Positions 37,301 to 47,213 are shown, counted from the stretch's first letter. The stretch: DNA of 64,000 bases from Streptomyces sp. NBC_00190 (GCF_036203305.1 NZ_CP108131.1:2914001-2978000), one strand, 5' to 3'. The notes: generated by a model from the letters alone, not told the origin. A program made the numbers and translations.

Positions 37301-38751
37301 GCAATGCCGTTGACATTGATCTGGATCGGTGAGACGACGTCATCGGGGGTGGTGGCATGGCGTCGTCTCTGCCGGATCTGGCCGGGGTGGGTGTGCTGAC
37401 CCGGATGTATCCGCCGTGGCTGGTGGACGAGGTCGTGGCCCAGTGCGACCGGACGGAGAAGCGTCGGCGGCTGTTGCCGGCCCGGCTGGTGGTGTACTTC
37501 CTGCTGGCGATGGCATTGCTCTCGCCCGCGCCGTATCTGGAGGTCATGCGGCACCTTGCTGAGGGCCTGCGGTGGGCGGGGCTGTGGGGGTCGTGGCATC
37601 CACCGAGCAAGGCTGCCATCTTCCGGGCGCGTGGACGGCTCGGGGTCGAACCGATGGCCGCGCTGTTCGACAGATGCGCCCGACCGCTGGGCACGCCCGC
37701 GATGCCCGGGGTGTTCTGGAGGGGCTGGCGGCTGATGGCCATCGACGGCACCCGTTTCGATGTCGCCGACAGTGCGGCGAACGCCGCTGAGTTCGGCCGC
37801 CCTGGGACCGGCCGCGGGGAAGGCACCGGCGGATATCCGCAGGTCCAGGTCGTCGCTCTGGTCGAATGCGGCACCCACGCCGTCGTCGATGCGGTGCTCG
37901 GCGGCTGGCATGACGGCGAGGTCCGCCTCGCCGAGGACCTGGAACGCTCACTGACCGAGGACATGCTCGTCCTGGGCGACCGCAACCTGCCCTCGACCCG
38001 GTTATGGCGAGCCCTGACCAGCAGCGGCGCCGACCTGTGCTTCCGCGCCAAGACCAACCGCCGCCTGCCCGTCCTGCAAACACTGCCCGACGGGTCCTGG
38101 CTCACCGTGATCCAGGCCGGAGACGACAAGAAGGCCGGCCGCGAGCCGATGGCGGTCCGCGTGATCCGCTACCGCCTGGACGACCCGGGACGACCCGGCG
38201 AGGACCAGTACGTGCTGCTGACCTCGGTCCTGGACCCGGTCCGGGCCCCGGCCGCCGACCTGGCCGCGCTCTACCCGCAACGCTGGGAGTGCGAGAGCGT
38301 CCTGGACGAGATCAAGACCCATCAGCGCGGCGCCAAGACCGTTGTCCTGGCCAGCAAGACCCCCACCGGCGTCCGCCAGGAGATCTATGCCCACCTGCTG
38401 GTGCACCACGCCCTGCGCGCGCTGATGGCCGAAGCGGCGGCCGGTGGTCCCGAGCCGGTCGACTGCGACCGGCTCTCCTTCACCACCGCCCTGCGGGCGG
38501 CCCGCCGCACCGTGACCATCCTGCCCGGCTCTTTTTCCCCCTGACCACCTGCACAGGGCCTGGCGGCATTTCCGCGCCGAGGTCACCGAGCGGCTCCTGC
38601 CCCCGAGGCGACTGCGCAGCCAGCCCCGGGTCGTCAAACGCAAGATGTCGAACTACAAGGCCAAGGCCAGTCGCCACCGCGACTGGCCCCAGCCAACCCG
38701 GCCCTCACACGACGCCATCGTGATCCAACCGCCATAAAGCAACGGCATTGC
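37301..38751 (+). mobile_element. IS4-family insertion sequence, 1451 bp, complete ends
   Basis: The ends are perfect 12-bp inverted repeats: GCAATGCCGTTG (37301-37312) and CAACGGCATTGC (38740-38751). They are flanked by 8-bp direct repeats GCTTAGCC. The element carries one DDE transposase gene. A TTGACA hexamer at 37310-37315, overlapping the left end, is a possible -35 for the transposase. The insertion lies between the convergent mreB-like gene and the sensor kinase gene. The intact target duplication points to a fairly recent insertion. Confidence 0.94.
37357..38544 (+). CDS. IS4-family DDE transposase, C-terminal frame broken
   Basis: This 395-residue frame has an IS4-type N-terminal domain (about 15-100, PPWLVDEVVAQC). 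The catalytic Asp residues are in AIDGTRFDVADS and VLGDRN, and the IS4 YREK signature is in YPQRWECESVLDEIK (Y-2-R-3-E-6-K). The frame ends at 38544 just after a T5C5 run (38532-38541). A +1 shift there reopens a natural tail ending VVKRKMSNYKAKASRHRDW and a TAA at 38735-38737. One base therefore seems inserted in the run, and the last 64 or so residues are lost. All catalytic residues remain, so activity cannot be excluded. Confidence 0.88.
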   Translation: MASSLPDLAGVGVLTRMYPPWLVDEVVAQCDRTEKRRRLLPARLVVYFLLAMALLSPAPYLEVMRHLAEGLRWAGLWGSWHPPSKAAIFRARGRLGVEPMAALFDRCARPLGTPAMPGVFWRGWRLMAIDGTRFDVADSAANAAEFGRPGTGRGEGTGGYPQVQVVALVECGTHAVVDAVLGGWHDGEVRLAEDLERSLTEDMLVLGDRNLPSTRLWRALTSSGADLCFRAKTNRRLPVLQTLPDGSWLTVIQAGDDKKAGREPMAVRVIRYRLDDPGRPGEDQYVLLTSVLDPVRAPAADLAALYPQRWECESVLDEIKTHQRGAKTVVLASKTPTGVRQEIYAHLLVHHALRALMAEAAAGGPEPVDCDRLSFTTALRAARRTVTILPGSFSP

Positions 38752-38759
38752 GCTTAGCC
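38752..38759 (+). repeat. Right target-site duplication of the IS element
   Basis: The second copy of GCTTAGCC. It contains the TAA stop codon (read on the minus strand, 38754-38756) of the adjoining sensor kinase gene, so the duplication kept that gene intact. Confidence 0.92.
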
Positions 38760-39929
38760 GGCCACGGCCTCGCCGCGGGGCAGGGTCGCGACGACCTCGT
38801 ACGAGTCCTCCGTGCGCCTCGCCGTCAGCTCTCCGCCCAGGCTGCGCACGCGCTCGGACATGCTCGCCGTGCCCGAGCCCGCCGAGACCGGGGCCCGGCC
38901 CGGGGTCCGGGCGGGCAGGGTGTTGCTGACGGCGATGCGCAGCCGGGGGCCGTCCGCCGTGACCGACACGTCGATGGTCTCGCCGTGCGCGTGCTTGGCG
39001 GCGTTCGTCAGGCACTCCTGCACCACCCGGTAGACCGCCGCCTGCCGCAGCGGCGACAGCGCGTGCGCGTCCGGATCCAGGGCCAGCCGTACCGGCGAAC
39101 CGGCCCGCCCGCTCTCCTCCGCCAGCGCCGGCAGCCCCTCCACCCCCGGGGTCGAGGCCCGCTCCCCCCGCTGCACGATGATCTCGTTGAGCACCAGGTG
39201 GGCCCGGCGCGCGGTGTCGGCCAGCTCCTCGAAGTCCGGCCCGTACGAGGTCTCGCGCGCCCGCGTCGACAGCACCTCGGAGCGCACCGTGAGCAGGGTC
39301 AGCTCCCGCCCGACGAAGTCGTGCACGTCGCGGGCGACGGAGGTGCGCTCCTGCTGGACCGCCTGGAGCACGGCCGACTCGGCCCGCCGGGCGGTGAGCT
39401 CCGACACCAGGTCGTGCCGGTAGGCGGCGATGCCCACGGCGGCCGCGAGCACGCCGATGGGCACGATCAGGCTGAGGAAGGAGCTCAGGCTCTCCACCCT
39501 GGGCTCGGGCCAGCCCGGCACGCTGAACACCAGCAGCGCGAAAGCCACGTACCCGAGCGTGGCGAGGATCCCGGCCCGGCGGCCCCGGTAGCGGCCGACC
39601 GAGTAGAGGGCGAACTGGATCAGGGTGAGCTCGTGCAGCCAGCCGATGAACAGCAGCGCGGCGAGGTACGAGACCCAGGGCGCCCGGCGCCGCACCAGCA
39701 GGGTCGAACAGCCGGCGGCGAGCACGACGGCGGCGAGCGGCCCGTTGAGCGAGTTGTCGGCGGCGGCGAGGCCGGGAAGGTCCAGCGCCATCAGGGCGAG
39801 GCAGCTGAGGGCCGTGAGCACGTCCAGCGCCCGCGGTGAGCCGGCCCACCCCTCGCTGAGCCGGCGGCCGTGGGCCGCGGCCCGGTGGAACGCCGAGGCG
39901 ACGGGCTTGACGTGCATGCCCTCCATCAT
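38754..39929 (-). CDS. Sensor histidine kinase (NarL/DesK type), orphan
   Basis: This 391-residue protein has an N-terminal membrane region with five or six helices (about 35-175). A HisKA_3 dimerisation domain follows, with the phospho-acceptor H203 in RTSVARDVHDFVG, and an HATPase domain with VVQECLTNAAKHAHG and a G-box SGTASMSERVRSLGGEL. This class normally pairs with a LuxR-type response regulator, but none is encoded beside it in this window. The stop codon lies in the target duplication of the IS. The start (ATGATGGAGGGCATG) is ambiguous by up to four codons. Confidence 0.88.
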   Translation of the reverse strand: MMEGMHVKPVASAFHRAAAHGRRLSEGWAGSPRALDVLTALSCLALMALDLPGLAAADNSLNGPLAAVVLAAGCSTLLVRRRAPWVSYLAALLFIGWLHELTLIQFALYSVGRYRGRRAGILATLGYVAFALLVFSVPGWPEPRVESLSSFLSLIVPIGVLAAAVGIAAYRHDLVSELTARRAESAVLQAVQQERTSVARDVHDFVGRELTLLTVRSEVLSTRARETSYGPDFEELADTARRAHLVLNEIIVQRGERASTPGVEGLPALAEESGRAGSPVRLALDPDAHALSPLRQAAVYRVVQECLTNAAKHAHGETIDVSVTADGPRLRIAVSNTLPARTPGRAPVSAGSGTASMSERVRSLGGELTARRTEDSYEVVATLPRGEAVAG

Positions 39930-40045
39930 CCGTGCACAGCGCCACGGATCGGATCCACAGGGACCGGATATCGAGTGATTTAGGGCACTTCAGACAAGCC
40001 GGAAGTTCCTGCGACACCGCCCCCCGCGCGGGGAAGGCATACGGG

Positions 40046-40082
40046 GAAGGCCCCCACATCGACCGACGGTGTGGGGGCCTTC
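40046..40082 (-). terminator. Terminator of valS
   Basis: A perfect 13-bp stem (40046-40058 with 40070-40082) has an 11-nt loop. It lies 16 nt after the valS stop. Confidence 0.9.
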
Positions 40083-40097
40083 ACTCGCTTGCGGCGG

Positions 40098-42719
40098 CTA
40101 GCCGGCCGGCAGCGCGTCCAGCTGGGCCCGGAGCCGCGCGATGTCGGCCTCGGCCTTGGCGAGACGGCCCTTGATCTTGTCCACGACGTTGTCGGGGGCC
40201 TTGGCGATGAACGCCTCGTTCCCGAGCTTCGCCTCGGCCTGCTGCTTCTCCTTCTCGGCTGCGCCGAGGTCCTTGGAGAGGCGCTTGCGCTCGGCGGCCA
40301 CGTCGATGGTGCCCGACAGGTCGAGCGCGACGGTCGCGCCGGCGACCGGCAGGGTCGCGGTGGCGCTGAAGGAGTCGCCCTCGGGCTGGAGGCGCAGCAG
40401 CTGGCGGATGGCGCCCTCGTGGGCGGCCAGCGCCGTACCGGTCAGGTCCAGGCGGGCCGGGACCTTCTGGCCGTCCTGGAGACCCTGCTCCTTGCGGAAC
40501 CGGCGGACCTCGGTGACGACGGCCTTGACGAGGTCGATCTCGGCCTCGGCCGCCTCGTCGCGGAAGCCGCTGTCGCTCGGCCAGTCGGCGATCACCAGGG
40601 ACTCGCGGCCGGTCAGCGTGGTCCACAGCGTCTCGGTGACGAACGGGACCACCGGGTGCAGCAGCCGCAGCATGACGTCGAGGACCTCGCCGAGGACCCG
40701 GCCGGAGACCTGGGCCTGCTCGCCGCCCGCGAAGAAGGTCGTCTTCGAGAGCTCGACGTACCAGCTGAAGACCTCGTCCCACGCGAAGTGGTACAGCGCG
40801 TCCGACAGCTTCGAGAACTGGTAGTCCTCGTAGAACGCGTCGACCTCGGCCACGGTCTTGTTGAGCTGGGACAGGATCCAGCGGTCGGTGGCCGACAGCT
40901 GCTCGACCGGCGGCAGCTCGCCCTCGATCGTCGCGCCGTTCATCAGCGCGAAGCGCGTGGCGTTCCAGATCTTGTTGGCGAAGTTGCGGGAGGCCTGGAC
41001 CCAGTCCTCGCCGATCGGGACGTCGACGCCCGGGTTGGCGCCGCGGGCCAGGGTGAAGCGGACCGCGTCCGAACCGTAGGTGTCCATCCAGTCCAGCGGG
41101 TTGACCGCGTTGCCGAAGGACTTCGACATCTTCTTGCCGAACTGGTCGCGGACCATGCCGTGCAGGGCGATGGTGTGGAACGGCGGGGTGCCGTCCATCG
41201 CGTACAGGCCGAACATCATCATCCGGGCGACCCAGAAGAAGAGGATGTCGTAGCCGGTGACCAGGACGGAGTTCGGGTAGAACTTCGCCAGGCTCTCGGT
41301 CTGCTGCGGCCAGCCCATGGTGGAGAACGGCCACAGACCGGAGGAGAACCAGGTGTCCAGGACGTCCGTGTCCTGGGTCCAGCCCTCGCCGCTCGGCGGC
41401 TGCTCGTCGGGGCCGACGCAGACGACCTCGCCGTTCGGGCCGTACCAGACCGGGATGCGGTGACCCCACCACAGCTGGCGCGAGATGCACCAGTCGTGCA
41501 GGTTGTCGACCCAGTCGAAGTACCGCTTCTCCATCTCCTGCGGGTGGATCTTGACCTTGCCGTCGCGGACCGCGTCACCGGCGGCCTTCGCCAGCGGGCC
41601 GACCTTGACCCACCACTGCATGGACAGGCGCGGCTCGATGGTGGTCTTGCAGCGCGAGCAGTGGCCGACGGAGTGGGTGTACGGACGCTTCTCCGCGACG
41701 ATCCGGCCGTCGGCGCGCAGCGCGGCGACGATGGCGGAGCGGGCCTCCAGCCGGTCCAGGCCCTGGAAGGGGCCGTGGGCCGTGATGATGGCGTGCTCGT
41801 CCAGGACGGCGAGGTTCGGCAGGTTGTGGCGCTGGCCGATCTCGAAGTCGTTCGGGTCGTGCGCCGGGGTCACCTTGACGGCGCCCGTGCCGAACGCGGG
41901 GTCGACGTGCTCGTCGGCGACGACCGGGATCCGGCGGCCGGTCAGGGGCAGTTCGATCTCGGTGCCGACGAGGTGCTTGTAGCGCTCGTCCTCCGGGTGG
42001 ACGGCGACGGCGGTGTCACCGAGCATCGTCTCGGCGCGGGTGGTCGCGACGACGATGGACGCGTCGCCCTCGCCGTAGCGGATCGAGACGAGCTCGCCCT
42101 CGTCGTCCTGGTACTCGACCTCGATGTCGGAAATCGCGGTGAGGCAGCGCGGACACCAGTTGATGATGCGCTCGGCGCGGTAGATCAGCTCGTCGTCGTA
42201 GAGCTTCTTGAAGATCGTCTGGACGGCCTGCGAGAGGCCCTCGTCCATGGTGAAGCGCTCGCGCGACCAGTCGACGCCGTCGCCGAGGCGGCGCATCTGG
42301 CCGGAGATCTGACCACCGGACTCGGCCTTCCACTGCCAGACGCGCTCGACGAAGGCCTCACGGCCCAAGTCGTGGCGGGACTTGCCCTCCTTGGCGAGCT
42401 CGCGCTCGACGACGTTCTGGGTGGCGATGCCCGCGTGGTCCATGCCGGGCTGCCACAGCGTCTCGAAGCCCTGCATGCGCTTGCGGCGGGTCAGGGCGTC
42501 GATCAGCGTGTGCTCGAAGGCGTGGCCCAGGTGGAGCGAGCCCGTGACGTTCGGCGGCGGGATGACGACGGTGTACGGCGGCTTCTCGCTCTTCGCGTCG
42601 GCCTCGAAATACCCACGTTCTACCCAGCGCTCGTAGAGCTTCCCCTCTACCTCGGCCGGCGCGTACTGGGTCGGCAGTTCGGAGTTGGGGCTGCTGGGTG
42701 TCTGCGTGTTCTCGGTCAC
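40098..42719 (-). CDS. valS: Valyl-tRNA synthetase
   Basis: This 873-residue class I synthetase charges tRNA-Val. It has the HIGH-equivalent HLGH at residues 63-66 ([14 protein letters not shown]), an editing (CP1) insertion in about 190-340, KMSKS in [17 protein letters not shown] (about residue 529), an anticodon-binding domain and the C-terminal coiled-coil arm (about 805-870). It starts with GTG ([10 protein letters not shown]). It diverges from a membrane-anchored hypothetical gene. Length and domain order are normal. Confidence 0.97.
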   Translation of the reverse strand: MTENTQTPSSPNSELPTQYAPAEVEGKLYERWVERGYFEADAKSEKPPYTVVIPPPNVTGSLHLGHAFEHTLIDALTRRKRMQGFETLWQPGMDHAGIATQNVVERELAKEGKSRHDLGREAFVERVWQWKAESGGQISGQMRRLGDGVDWSRERFTMDEGLSQAVQTIFKKLYDDELIYRAERIINWCPRCLTAISDIEVEYQDDEGELVSIRYGEGDASIVVATTRAETMLGDTAVAVHPEDERYKHLVGTEIELPLTGRRIPVVADEHVDPAFGTGAVKVTPAHDPNDFEIGQRHNLPNLAVLDEHAIITAHGPFQGLDRLEARSAIVAALRADGRIVAEKRPYTHSVGHCSRCKTTIEPRLSMQWWVKVGPLAKAAGDAVRDGKVKIHPQEMEKRYFDWVDNLHDWCISRQLWWGHRIPVWYGPNGEVVCVGPDEQPPSGEGWTQDTDVLDTWFSSGLWPFSTMGWPQQTESLAKFYPNSVLVTGYDILFFWVARMMMFGLYAMDGTPPFHTIALHGMVRDQFGKKMSKSFGNAVNPLDWMDTYGSDAVRFTLARGANPGVDVPIGEDWVQASRNFANKIWNATRFALMNGATIEGELPPVEQLSATDRWILSQLNKTVAEVDAFYEDYQFSKLSDALYHFAWDEVFSWYVELSKTTFFAGGEQAQVSGRVLGEVLDVMLRLLHPVVPFVTETLWTTLTGRESLVIADWPSDSGFRDEAAEAEIDLVKAVVTEVRRFRKEQGLQDGQKVPARLDLTGTALAAHEGAIRQLLRLQPEGDSFSATATLPVAGATVALDLSGTIDVAAERKRLSKDLGAAEKEKQQAEAKLGNEAFIAKAPDNVVDKIKGRLAKAEADIARLRAQLDALPAG

Positions 42720-42817
42720 GAGCCAAAGGATACGGGCGGTCCCACCTCCGTTACGAATCGATACCGCAGAGCGGCCGCCCGTTGACCTTGGCCGCGGCGG
42801 ACCCGTCTCATGCGGGC

Positions 42818-43519
42818 ATGAACGAGATCAGCCGGCAGACCTTCCCGGCGCAGCCCGGACAGCCTGCCCAACCTGCGCCACCCGTGCCACCCGTGCCGCC
42901 CGCGCCGCCCGCGCCGCCCGCGCCGCCGAAGAGCAAGCGCGCCCTCAAGACCGTCGGGACGGTGCTGGGCATCGCCGCGGGCGTCGTCATCGGCAAGCTC
43001 GCCGTGGCCGCGCTCCTCGGCGGGACCGACGGCCCCGCGGACGCTGGCCGCTACAAGCTCGTGCCGCCCGCCACCTTCCAGAGCCTGAGCCTGCAGGACT
43101 CCGGACCGCGGGTCGACGCGATCAAGCAGGGCCAGAACCAGTCGGGCCCCGCGAAGCCGGGCACGACGAGGGTGGCCGTCGTGTACGCCGACCAGGCGGG
43201 CACCGCTCAACTGGTGGTCAGCGGCGCGGCGGGCAGCTTCCACGACAAGGATCCCGGCGCCGAACTCACCAATGCCCTGAAGGGGATGGGCCTCAAGGAG
43301 GCGGAGATTACGACGCACGAGGCCGGGAACCCGGCGGGCGGCGCGATGCGCTGCGGCACGGTCGTGATAGCCGAAGGTTCGATGCCGATGTGCATGTGGG
43401 CGGACCACAGCTCCCTGGTGACGGTCACCGTCCCCATCGAGAACAAGCCGGTGACCATCGACGCGCTCGCGGCGCGCGCCCGTGAGCTGCGGGCCGTGAT
43501 GGAAGTGTCCACGTCGTAG
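42818..43519 (+). CDS. Pro-rich, single-pass membrane-anchored hypothetical protein
   Basis: This 233-residue protein has a Pro/Ala-rich cytoplasmic N-terminus (about 11-37), a membrane segment (about 43-69) and an outer domain of about 160 residues. The outer domain contains [28 protein letters not shown]. The following gene encodes a protein of the same plan with a matching C-x(n)-C-[MI]-W-[AG]-D-[HY]-S-[ST]-L segment, so the two are paralogues. No ribosome site stands out before ATG 42818; upstream in-frame starts would overlap the valS promoter region. The function is unknown. Confidence 0.75.
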   Translation: MNEISRQTFPAQPGQPAQPAPPVPPVPPAPPAPPAPPKSKRALKTVGTVLGIAAGVVIGKLAVAALLGGTDGPADAGRYKLVPPATFQSLSLQDSGPRVDAIKQGQNQSGPAKPGTTRVAVVYADQAGTAQLVVSGAAGSFHDKDPGAELTNALKGMGLKEAEITTHEAGNPAGGAMRCGTVVIAEGSMPMCMWADHSSLVTVTVPIENKPVTIDALAARARELRAVMEVSTS

Positions 43520-43587
43520 TAGTTCCGTAACGCCTGGGACCCCGGAGCCCGGCCGCGATCGATCTTCCGCAAGGATGTGAGCCACAT

Positions 43588-43612
43588 AAGAAGTTCCTAA
43601 AGAAGTTCCTAA
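43588..43612 (+). repeat. Tandem 13-nt direct repeat in leader of the next gene
   Basis: AAGAAGTTCCTAA occurs at 43588-43600 and again at 43600-43612, a period of 12. It is immediately followed by the AAGGGGG ribosome site of the gene at 43626. It is AT-rich relative to its surroundings and may be an operator or part of a structured leader. Confidence 0.6.
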
Positions 43613-43625
43613 GGGGGACGCAGGG

Positions 43626-44537
43626 ATGAGCTACAACCAGCCAGGGCCTTACGGTCAGCAGCCGCAGCAGCCCGGACCGTACGGGCAGCAGCCCCCGCCG
43701 CCGGGCCCGTACGGGCAGCCCGCGCCCCAGCCGGGCTACGGCTACCCGCAGCAGCAGCCGGGCGTCCCCCCGCAGGGCTACCCCCAGCAGCCGCCGACGC
43801 CCGCGTACGGCTACCCGCAGCAGCAGGCCCCGTACGGCGGGCAGCCGCCGAAGAAGTCCAAGGCGGGCGTCATCATCGGGGTGGTCGTCGCGGTCGCGGT
43901 CATCGCGGGCGCCGGCTGGTACTTCACGAAGGGCGGCGGCGCAGGCGGCTCGGTCGCTTCCGACACCAAGGGCTACAAGCTGGTCGCTCCGGAGTCGGTC
44001 GACGACTTCAAGAAGGACCCGAAGTACCAGGACAAGCCCATTACCGACAAGGACAAGACGGAGGCGGAGGCCGTCGGCATCAAGAACCCCACCAAGGTGG
44101 GGCAGCAGTACCAGTCCGGCGACCCGAGCAACCCGCTGTCGGCCAAGGCCCTGAACTTCTCCGGCCTCTACGGCGAGATCGCGGACCCCGAGAAGACGGT
44201 GGACGCCTACTTCGCCACGGCCAAGCTCAACGCCGGCAAGGACAAGTCCATGTCGGTGGAGCTGATCGGGAGCCCCCAGGCGGTGACGCCGTCGGGGTTC
44301 AAGGGAGCCGTGATGAAGTGCCAGGAGATGAAGTTCACCTCGACGAGCACGAGCACCACGGCCAAGGGCCCGAAGCAGTTCACGCTGCCGGTCTGCATCT
44401 GGGGCGACTACAGCACCTTGGCCATGGTCAGCGCGACCGACCTGGCCTCCGTGATGGCGGGCAAGACGGGCTACACCCTGGAGCAGACCTCCGAGCTGGC
44501 GGCGAAGCTCTACAACACGGCCCGCGTCAAGTCCTGA
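43626..44537 (+). CDS. PYGQ-rich, single-pass membrane-anchored hypothetical protein
   Basis: In this 303-residue protein, residues 1-75 are a Pro/Tyr/Gly/Gln repeat region (GPYGQQP, GYPQQ) predicted disordered in the cytoplasm. A membrane helix follows at about 80-96, then an outer domain with YKLVAPESVDDFKKDPKYQ and PVCIWGDYSTLAMVSATDL. The last segment matches its upstream neighbour. AAGGGGGACGCAGGG precedes the ATG. Both genes are probably co-transcribed. Such proteins are abundant in streptomycetes and none has a clear function. Confidence 0.8.
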   Translation: MSYNQPGPYGQQPQQPGPYGQQPPPPGPYGQPAPQPGYGYPQQQPGVPPQGYPQQPPTPAYGYPQQQAPYGGQPPKKSKAGVIIGVVVAVAVIAGAGWYFTKGGGAGGSVASDTKGYKLVAPESVDDFKKDPKYQDKPITDKDKTEAEAVGIKNPTKVGQQYQSGDPSNPLSAKALNFSGLYGEIADPEKTVDAYFATAKLNAGKDKSMSVELIGSPQAVTPSGFKGAVMKCQEMKFTSTSTSTTAKGPKQFTLPVCIWGDYSTLAMVSATDLASVMAGKTGYTLEQTSELAAKLYNTARVKS

Positions 44538-44547
44538 TCAGGAGGGC

Positions 44548-44580
44548 GGTCGGCGCAGGGCGACGCGCCCCGCGCCGACC
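44548..44580. terminator. Bidirectional hairpin between convergent genes
   Basis: Arms 44548-44560 and 44568-44580 pair over 13 bp with one A-C mismatch around a 7-nt loop. It lies between the stop at 44537 (plus) and the stop of the small secreted protein gene at 44593 (minus). Confidence 0.8.
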
Positions 44581-44592
44581 TGTCCCACATTC

Positions 44593-44865
44593 TCACGCCA
44601 GCTGGTAGCACGCCGTGGAAGCGTCATCGGCCTTCACTCCAAGGTCCACCAATGCCCGCAGACAGGCAAGGCGGTTGAATCCATTGGGATCCCATGTGGC
44701 GCCGACATCGCACGCATCCTGCACCCTCGGACCCACGGTGTAACCCAAGTTGCGCATGTAGACCTGACAGTCAGCCGACGAGGCCGACGCGGGTGAGGCC
44801 GCCACGATCGGCAGTGCAGCCGCAGCAAATGTGGCCGCCAGAACGCCGAGCGTACGCTTCTTCAT
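44593..44865 (-). CDS. Small secreted protein with four cysteines
   Basis: This 90-residue preprotein has a Sec signal peptide (MKKRTLGVLAATFAAAALPIV, cleavage probably after PASA near residue 28). The mature part is about 60 residues and contains four Cys (SADC, QDAC, RLAC, STAC), enough for two disulphides. A GGAGGG ribosome site precedes the ATG by about 8 nt. It resembles small secreted Streptomyces proteins of unknown role. It stands alone between the terminators of its neighbours. Confidence 0.82.
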   Translation of the reverse strand: MKKRTLGVLAATFAAAALPIVAASPASASSADCQVYMRNLGYTVGPRVQDACDVGATWDPNGFNRLACLRALVDLGVKADDASTACYQLA

Positions 44866-44978
44866 TCTCTCGTCCCTCCGTAGAAGAATTTCCCGAGATG
44901 AAGTTGATCAAGGGGGACGTCCCCACGCCAGATGGTCTAGAACAATTGACCGATTGCTGCGCATCGGAGTCCTGAACG

Positions 44979-45018
44979 CGCGAAGGGGGCGCCCCCGACC
45001 GGGAGCGCCCCCTTCGCG
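44979..45018 (-). terminator. Terminator of clpX
   Basis: A perfect 14-bp stem (44979-44992 CGCGAAGGGGGCGC with 45005-45018) has a 12-nt loop. It lies 17 nt beyond the clpX stop. Confidence 0.9.
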
Positions 45019-45034
45019 TAGGTTCTGTCGTCGG

Positions 45035-46321
45035 CTACGCCGACTTCTCCTGCGGGCCCTGGTCCTTCGGGACGATCCGCGGGACCAGCGTCGGGTTGAC
45101 GTTGGAGCGGACGACCTCGGCGGTGATGACCACGCGGGCCACGTCCTTGCGGGACGGGACCTCGTACATCACCGACATCAGGACCTCCTCCATGATGGCG
45201 CGCAGGCCGCGCGCGCCCGTCTGGCGGAGGATCGCCTGGTCCGCGATGGCTTCGAGGGCCTCGCGCTCGAAGTCCAGCTCGACACCGTCGAGTTCGAACA
45301 ACCGCTGGTACTGCTTCACCAGGGCGTTACGCGGCTCGATGAGGATCTGGAGCAGGGCCTCGCGGTCCAGGTTGTGCACGGAGGTGATGACGGGGAGGCG
45401 GCCGATGAACTCGGGGATCATCCCGAACTTCACCAGGTCCTCCGGCATGACCTCCTGGAACTGGTTGCTCGCCTCGATCTCGCGCTTCGAGCGGATCGTC
45501 GCCGCGAAGCCGATGCCCTTGGCGCCCGCACGCGACTCGATGATCTTCTCCAGGCCGGCGAAGGCGCCGCCCACGATGAAGAGCACGTTCGTCGTGTCGA
45601 TCTGGATGAACTCCTGGTGCGGGTGCTTGCGGCCGCCCTGCGGCGGGACGGAGGCCGTCGTGCCTTCCAGGATCTTCAGGAGGGCCTGCTGCACGCCCTC
45701 GCCGCTCACATCGCGGGTGATCGACGGGTTCTCGCTCTTGCGGGCGACCTTGTCGATCTCGTCGATGTAGATGATCCCGGTCTCGGCCTTCTTGACGTCG
45801 TAGTCGGCGGCCTGGATCAGCTTGAGCAGGATGTTCTCGACGTCCTCGCCGACGTACCCGGCCTCCGTCAGCGCCGTCGCGTCGGCGATGGCGAACGGGA
45901 CGTTGAGCATGCGCGCGAGCGTCTGGGCCAGCAGGGTCTTGCCCGAGCCCGTGGGGCCCAGCAGCAGGATGTTGGACTTCGCGAGCTCGATCGCGTCGTC
46001 CCGGCCCTGCGCGCCGCCGTTCTCGCCGGCCTGGACCCGCTTGTAGTGGTTGTAGACCGCGACGGAGAGCGCCTTCTTCGCCGGCTCCTGGCCGACGACG
46101 TAGCTCTCCAGGAACTCGTAGATCTCACGGGGCTTGGGGAGTTCCTCCCACCGGACCTCGGAGGTCTCCGCGAGTTCCTCTTCGATGATCTCGTTGCAGA
46201 GGTCGATGCACTCGTCGCAGATGTACACACCGGGTCCTGCGATGAGCTTCTTCACCTGCTTCTGGCTCTTTCCGCAGAACGAGCACTTGAGCAGGTCGCC
46301 GCCGTCACCGATGCGTGCCAC
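45035..46321 (-). CDS. clpX: ATP-dependent Clp protease ATPase subunit ClpX
   Basis: This 428-residue AAA+ unfoldase has an N-terminal zinc domain with C13, C16, C35 and C38 ([13 protein letters not shown]). It has Walker A GPTGSGKT, Walker B IIYIDEID, the ClpP-binding loop with KGIGFAA, and sensor II in the [12 protein letters not shown] region. It starts with GTG preceded by AAGGGGAAG. It feeds substrates to ClpP1/ClpP2, encoded upstream in a separate unit; a strong hairpin lies between them. Confidence 0.97.
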   Translation of the reverse strand: MARIGDGGDLLKCSFCGKSQKQVKKLIAGPGVYICDECIDLCNEIIEEELAETSEVRWEELPKPREIYEFLESYVVGQEPAKKALSVAVYNHYKRVQAGENGGAQGRDDAIELAKSNILLLGPTGSGKTLLAQTLARMLNVPFAIADATALTEAGYVGEDVENILLKLIQAADYDVKKAETGIIYIDEIDKVARKSENPSITRDVSGEGVQQALLKILEGTTASVPPQGGRKHPHQEFIQIDTTNVLFIVGGAFAGLEKIIESRAGAKGIGFAATIRSKREIEASNQFQEVMPEDLVKFGMIPEFIGRLPVITSVHNLDREALLQILIEPRNALVKQYQRLFELDGVELDFEREALEAIADQAILRQTGARGLRAIMEEVLMSVMYEVPSRKDVARVVITAEVVRSNVNPTLVPRIVPKDQGPQEKSA

Positions 46322-46394
46322 GAGGTGCTTCCCCTTCGCCTGGGAGACGCCTGGTTCAGCGCTCCTGGTGCCTCATATCCGACGGTACCTTGCC

Positions 46395-46416
46395 GGGGGC
46401 CCCGAACGGGGCCCCC
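46395..46416 (-). terminator. Terminator of the clpP1-clpP2 unit
   Basis: GGGGGCCCC (46395-46403) pairs with GGGGCCCCC (46408-46416) around a GAAC loop. It lies 59 nt after the clpP2 stop and upstream of clpX. Confidence 0.85.
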
Positions 46417-46474
46417 TTGACGTGGTTCACATCGCCGAATTCGACGGCGTGTCCACGCCAATTGGCGGCAAGGA

Positions 46475-47146
46475 TCAGTGCGAGCTCTTGCGGGTGGAAA
46501 CGACCTGGTCGATCAGGCCGTACGCGAGAGCGTCCTCCGCAGTGAGAATCTTGTCGCGCTCGATGTCGTCGCGGATCTTCTCGATCGGCGTCGTCGAGTG
46601 CTTGGCCAGCATGGTCTCCAGCTGGTCGCGCATGCGCAGGATCTCGTTGGCCGCGATCTCCAGGTCGGAGAGCTGCTCGCGGCCGGTGCCGCCGGAGGGC
46701 TGGTGGATCAGCACACGGGCGTTCGGCAGGGCCATGCGCTTGCCGGGGGTGCCGGCGGCGAGCAGGACCGCGGCGGCGGAGGCCGCCTGGCCCATGCAGA
46801 CCGTCGAGATGTCCGGCTTCACGAACTGCATCGTGTCGTAGATCGCCGTCAGCGCGGTGAAGGAGCCACCGGGGCTGTTGATGTAGATCGAGATGTCGCG
46901 GTCCGGGTCCATCGACTCCAGGCACAGCAGCTGCGCCATGACGTCGTTGGCGGAGGCGTCGTCGATCTGCACGCCGAGGAAGATGATGCGCTCCTCGAAG
47001 AGCTTCGCGTACGGGTCGTACTCGCGCACGCCCTGCGAGGTGCGCTCGACGAAGCGCGGGATGACGTAGCGGTTGTCCACCTGAGCGCCGGTGTAGAGGC
47101 CGCTCGCGGGAGAGAGGTTGTTCATGTGCATCTGGGTGTTCACCAT
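46475..47146 (-). CDS. clpP2: ATP-dependent Clp protease proteolytic subunit 2
   Basis: This 223-residue serine peptidase has catalytic S123 in [12 protein letters not shown] and H148 in VLIHQPSGG. The N-terminal extension of about 45 residues is longer than in ClpP1 and is probably processed. In actinobacteria ClpP1 and ClpP2 form a mixed tetradecamer. The gene is 67 bp downstream of clpP1 on the same strand. Confidence 0.96.
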   Translation of the reverse strand: MVNTQMHMNNLSPASGLYTGAQVDNRYVIPRFVERTSQGVREYDPYAKLFEERIIFLGVQIDDASANDVMAQLLCLESMDPDRDISIYINSPGGSFTALTAIYDTMQFVKPDISTVCMGQAASAAAVLLAAGTPGKRMALPNARVLIHQPSGGTGREQLSDLEIAANEILRMRDQLETMLAKHSTTPIEKIRDDIERDKILTAEDALAYGLIDQVVSTRKSSH

Positions 47147-47213
47147 CCTGGTGGCGTTCTGCGGGCTGAGGCTTGCCTGTGCGGGCGGGCGTACGCGAGG
47201 TCGCGCGCCGGGA

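Noticed and set aside
43588..43612. GAAGTTCCTA elements resembling part of an FRT recombination site
   Set aside because: The copies are direct, not inverted, and the 8-bp core and second arm of FRT are missing.
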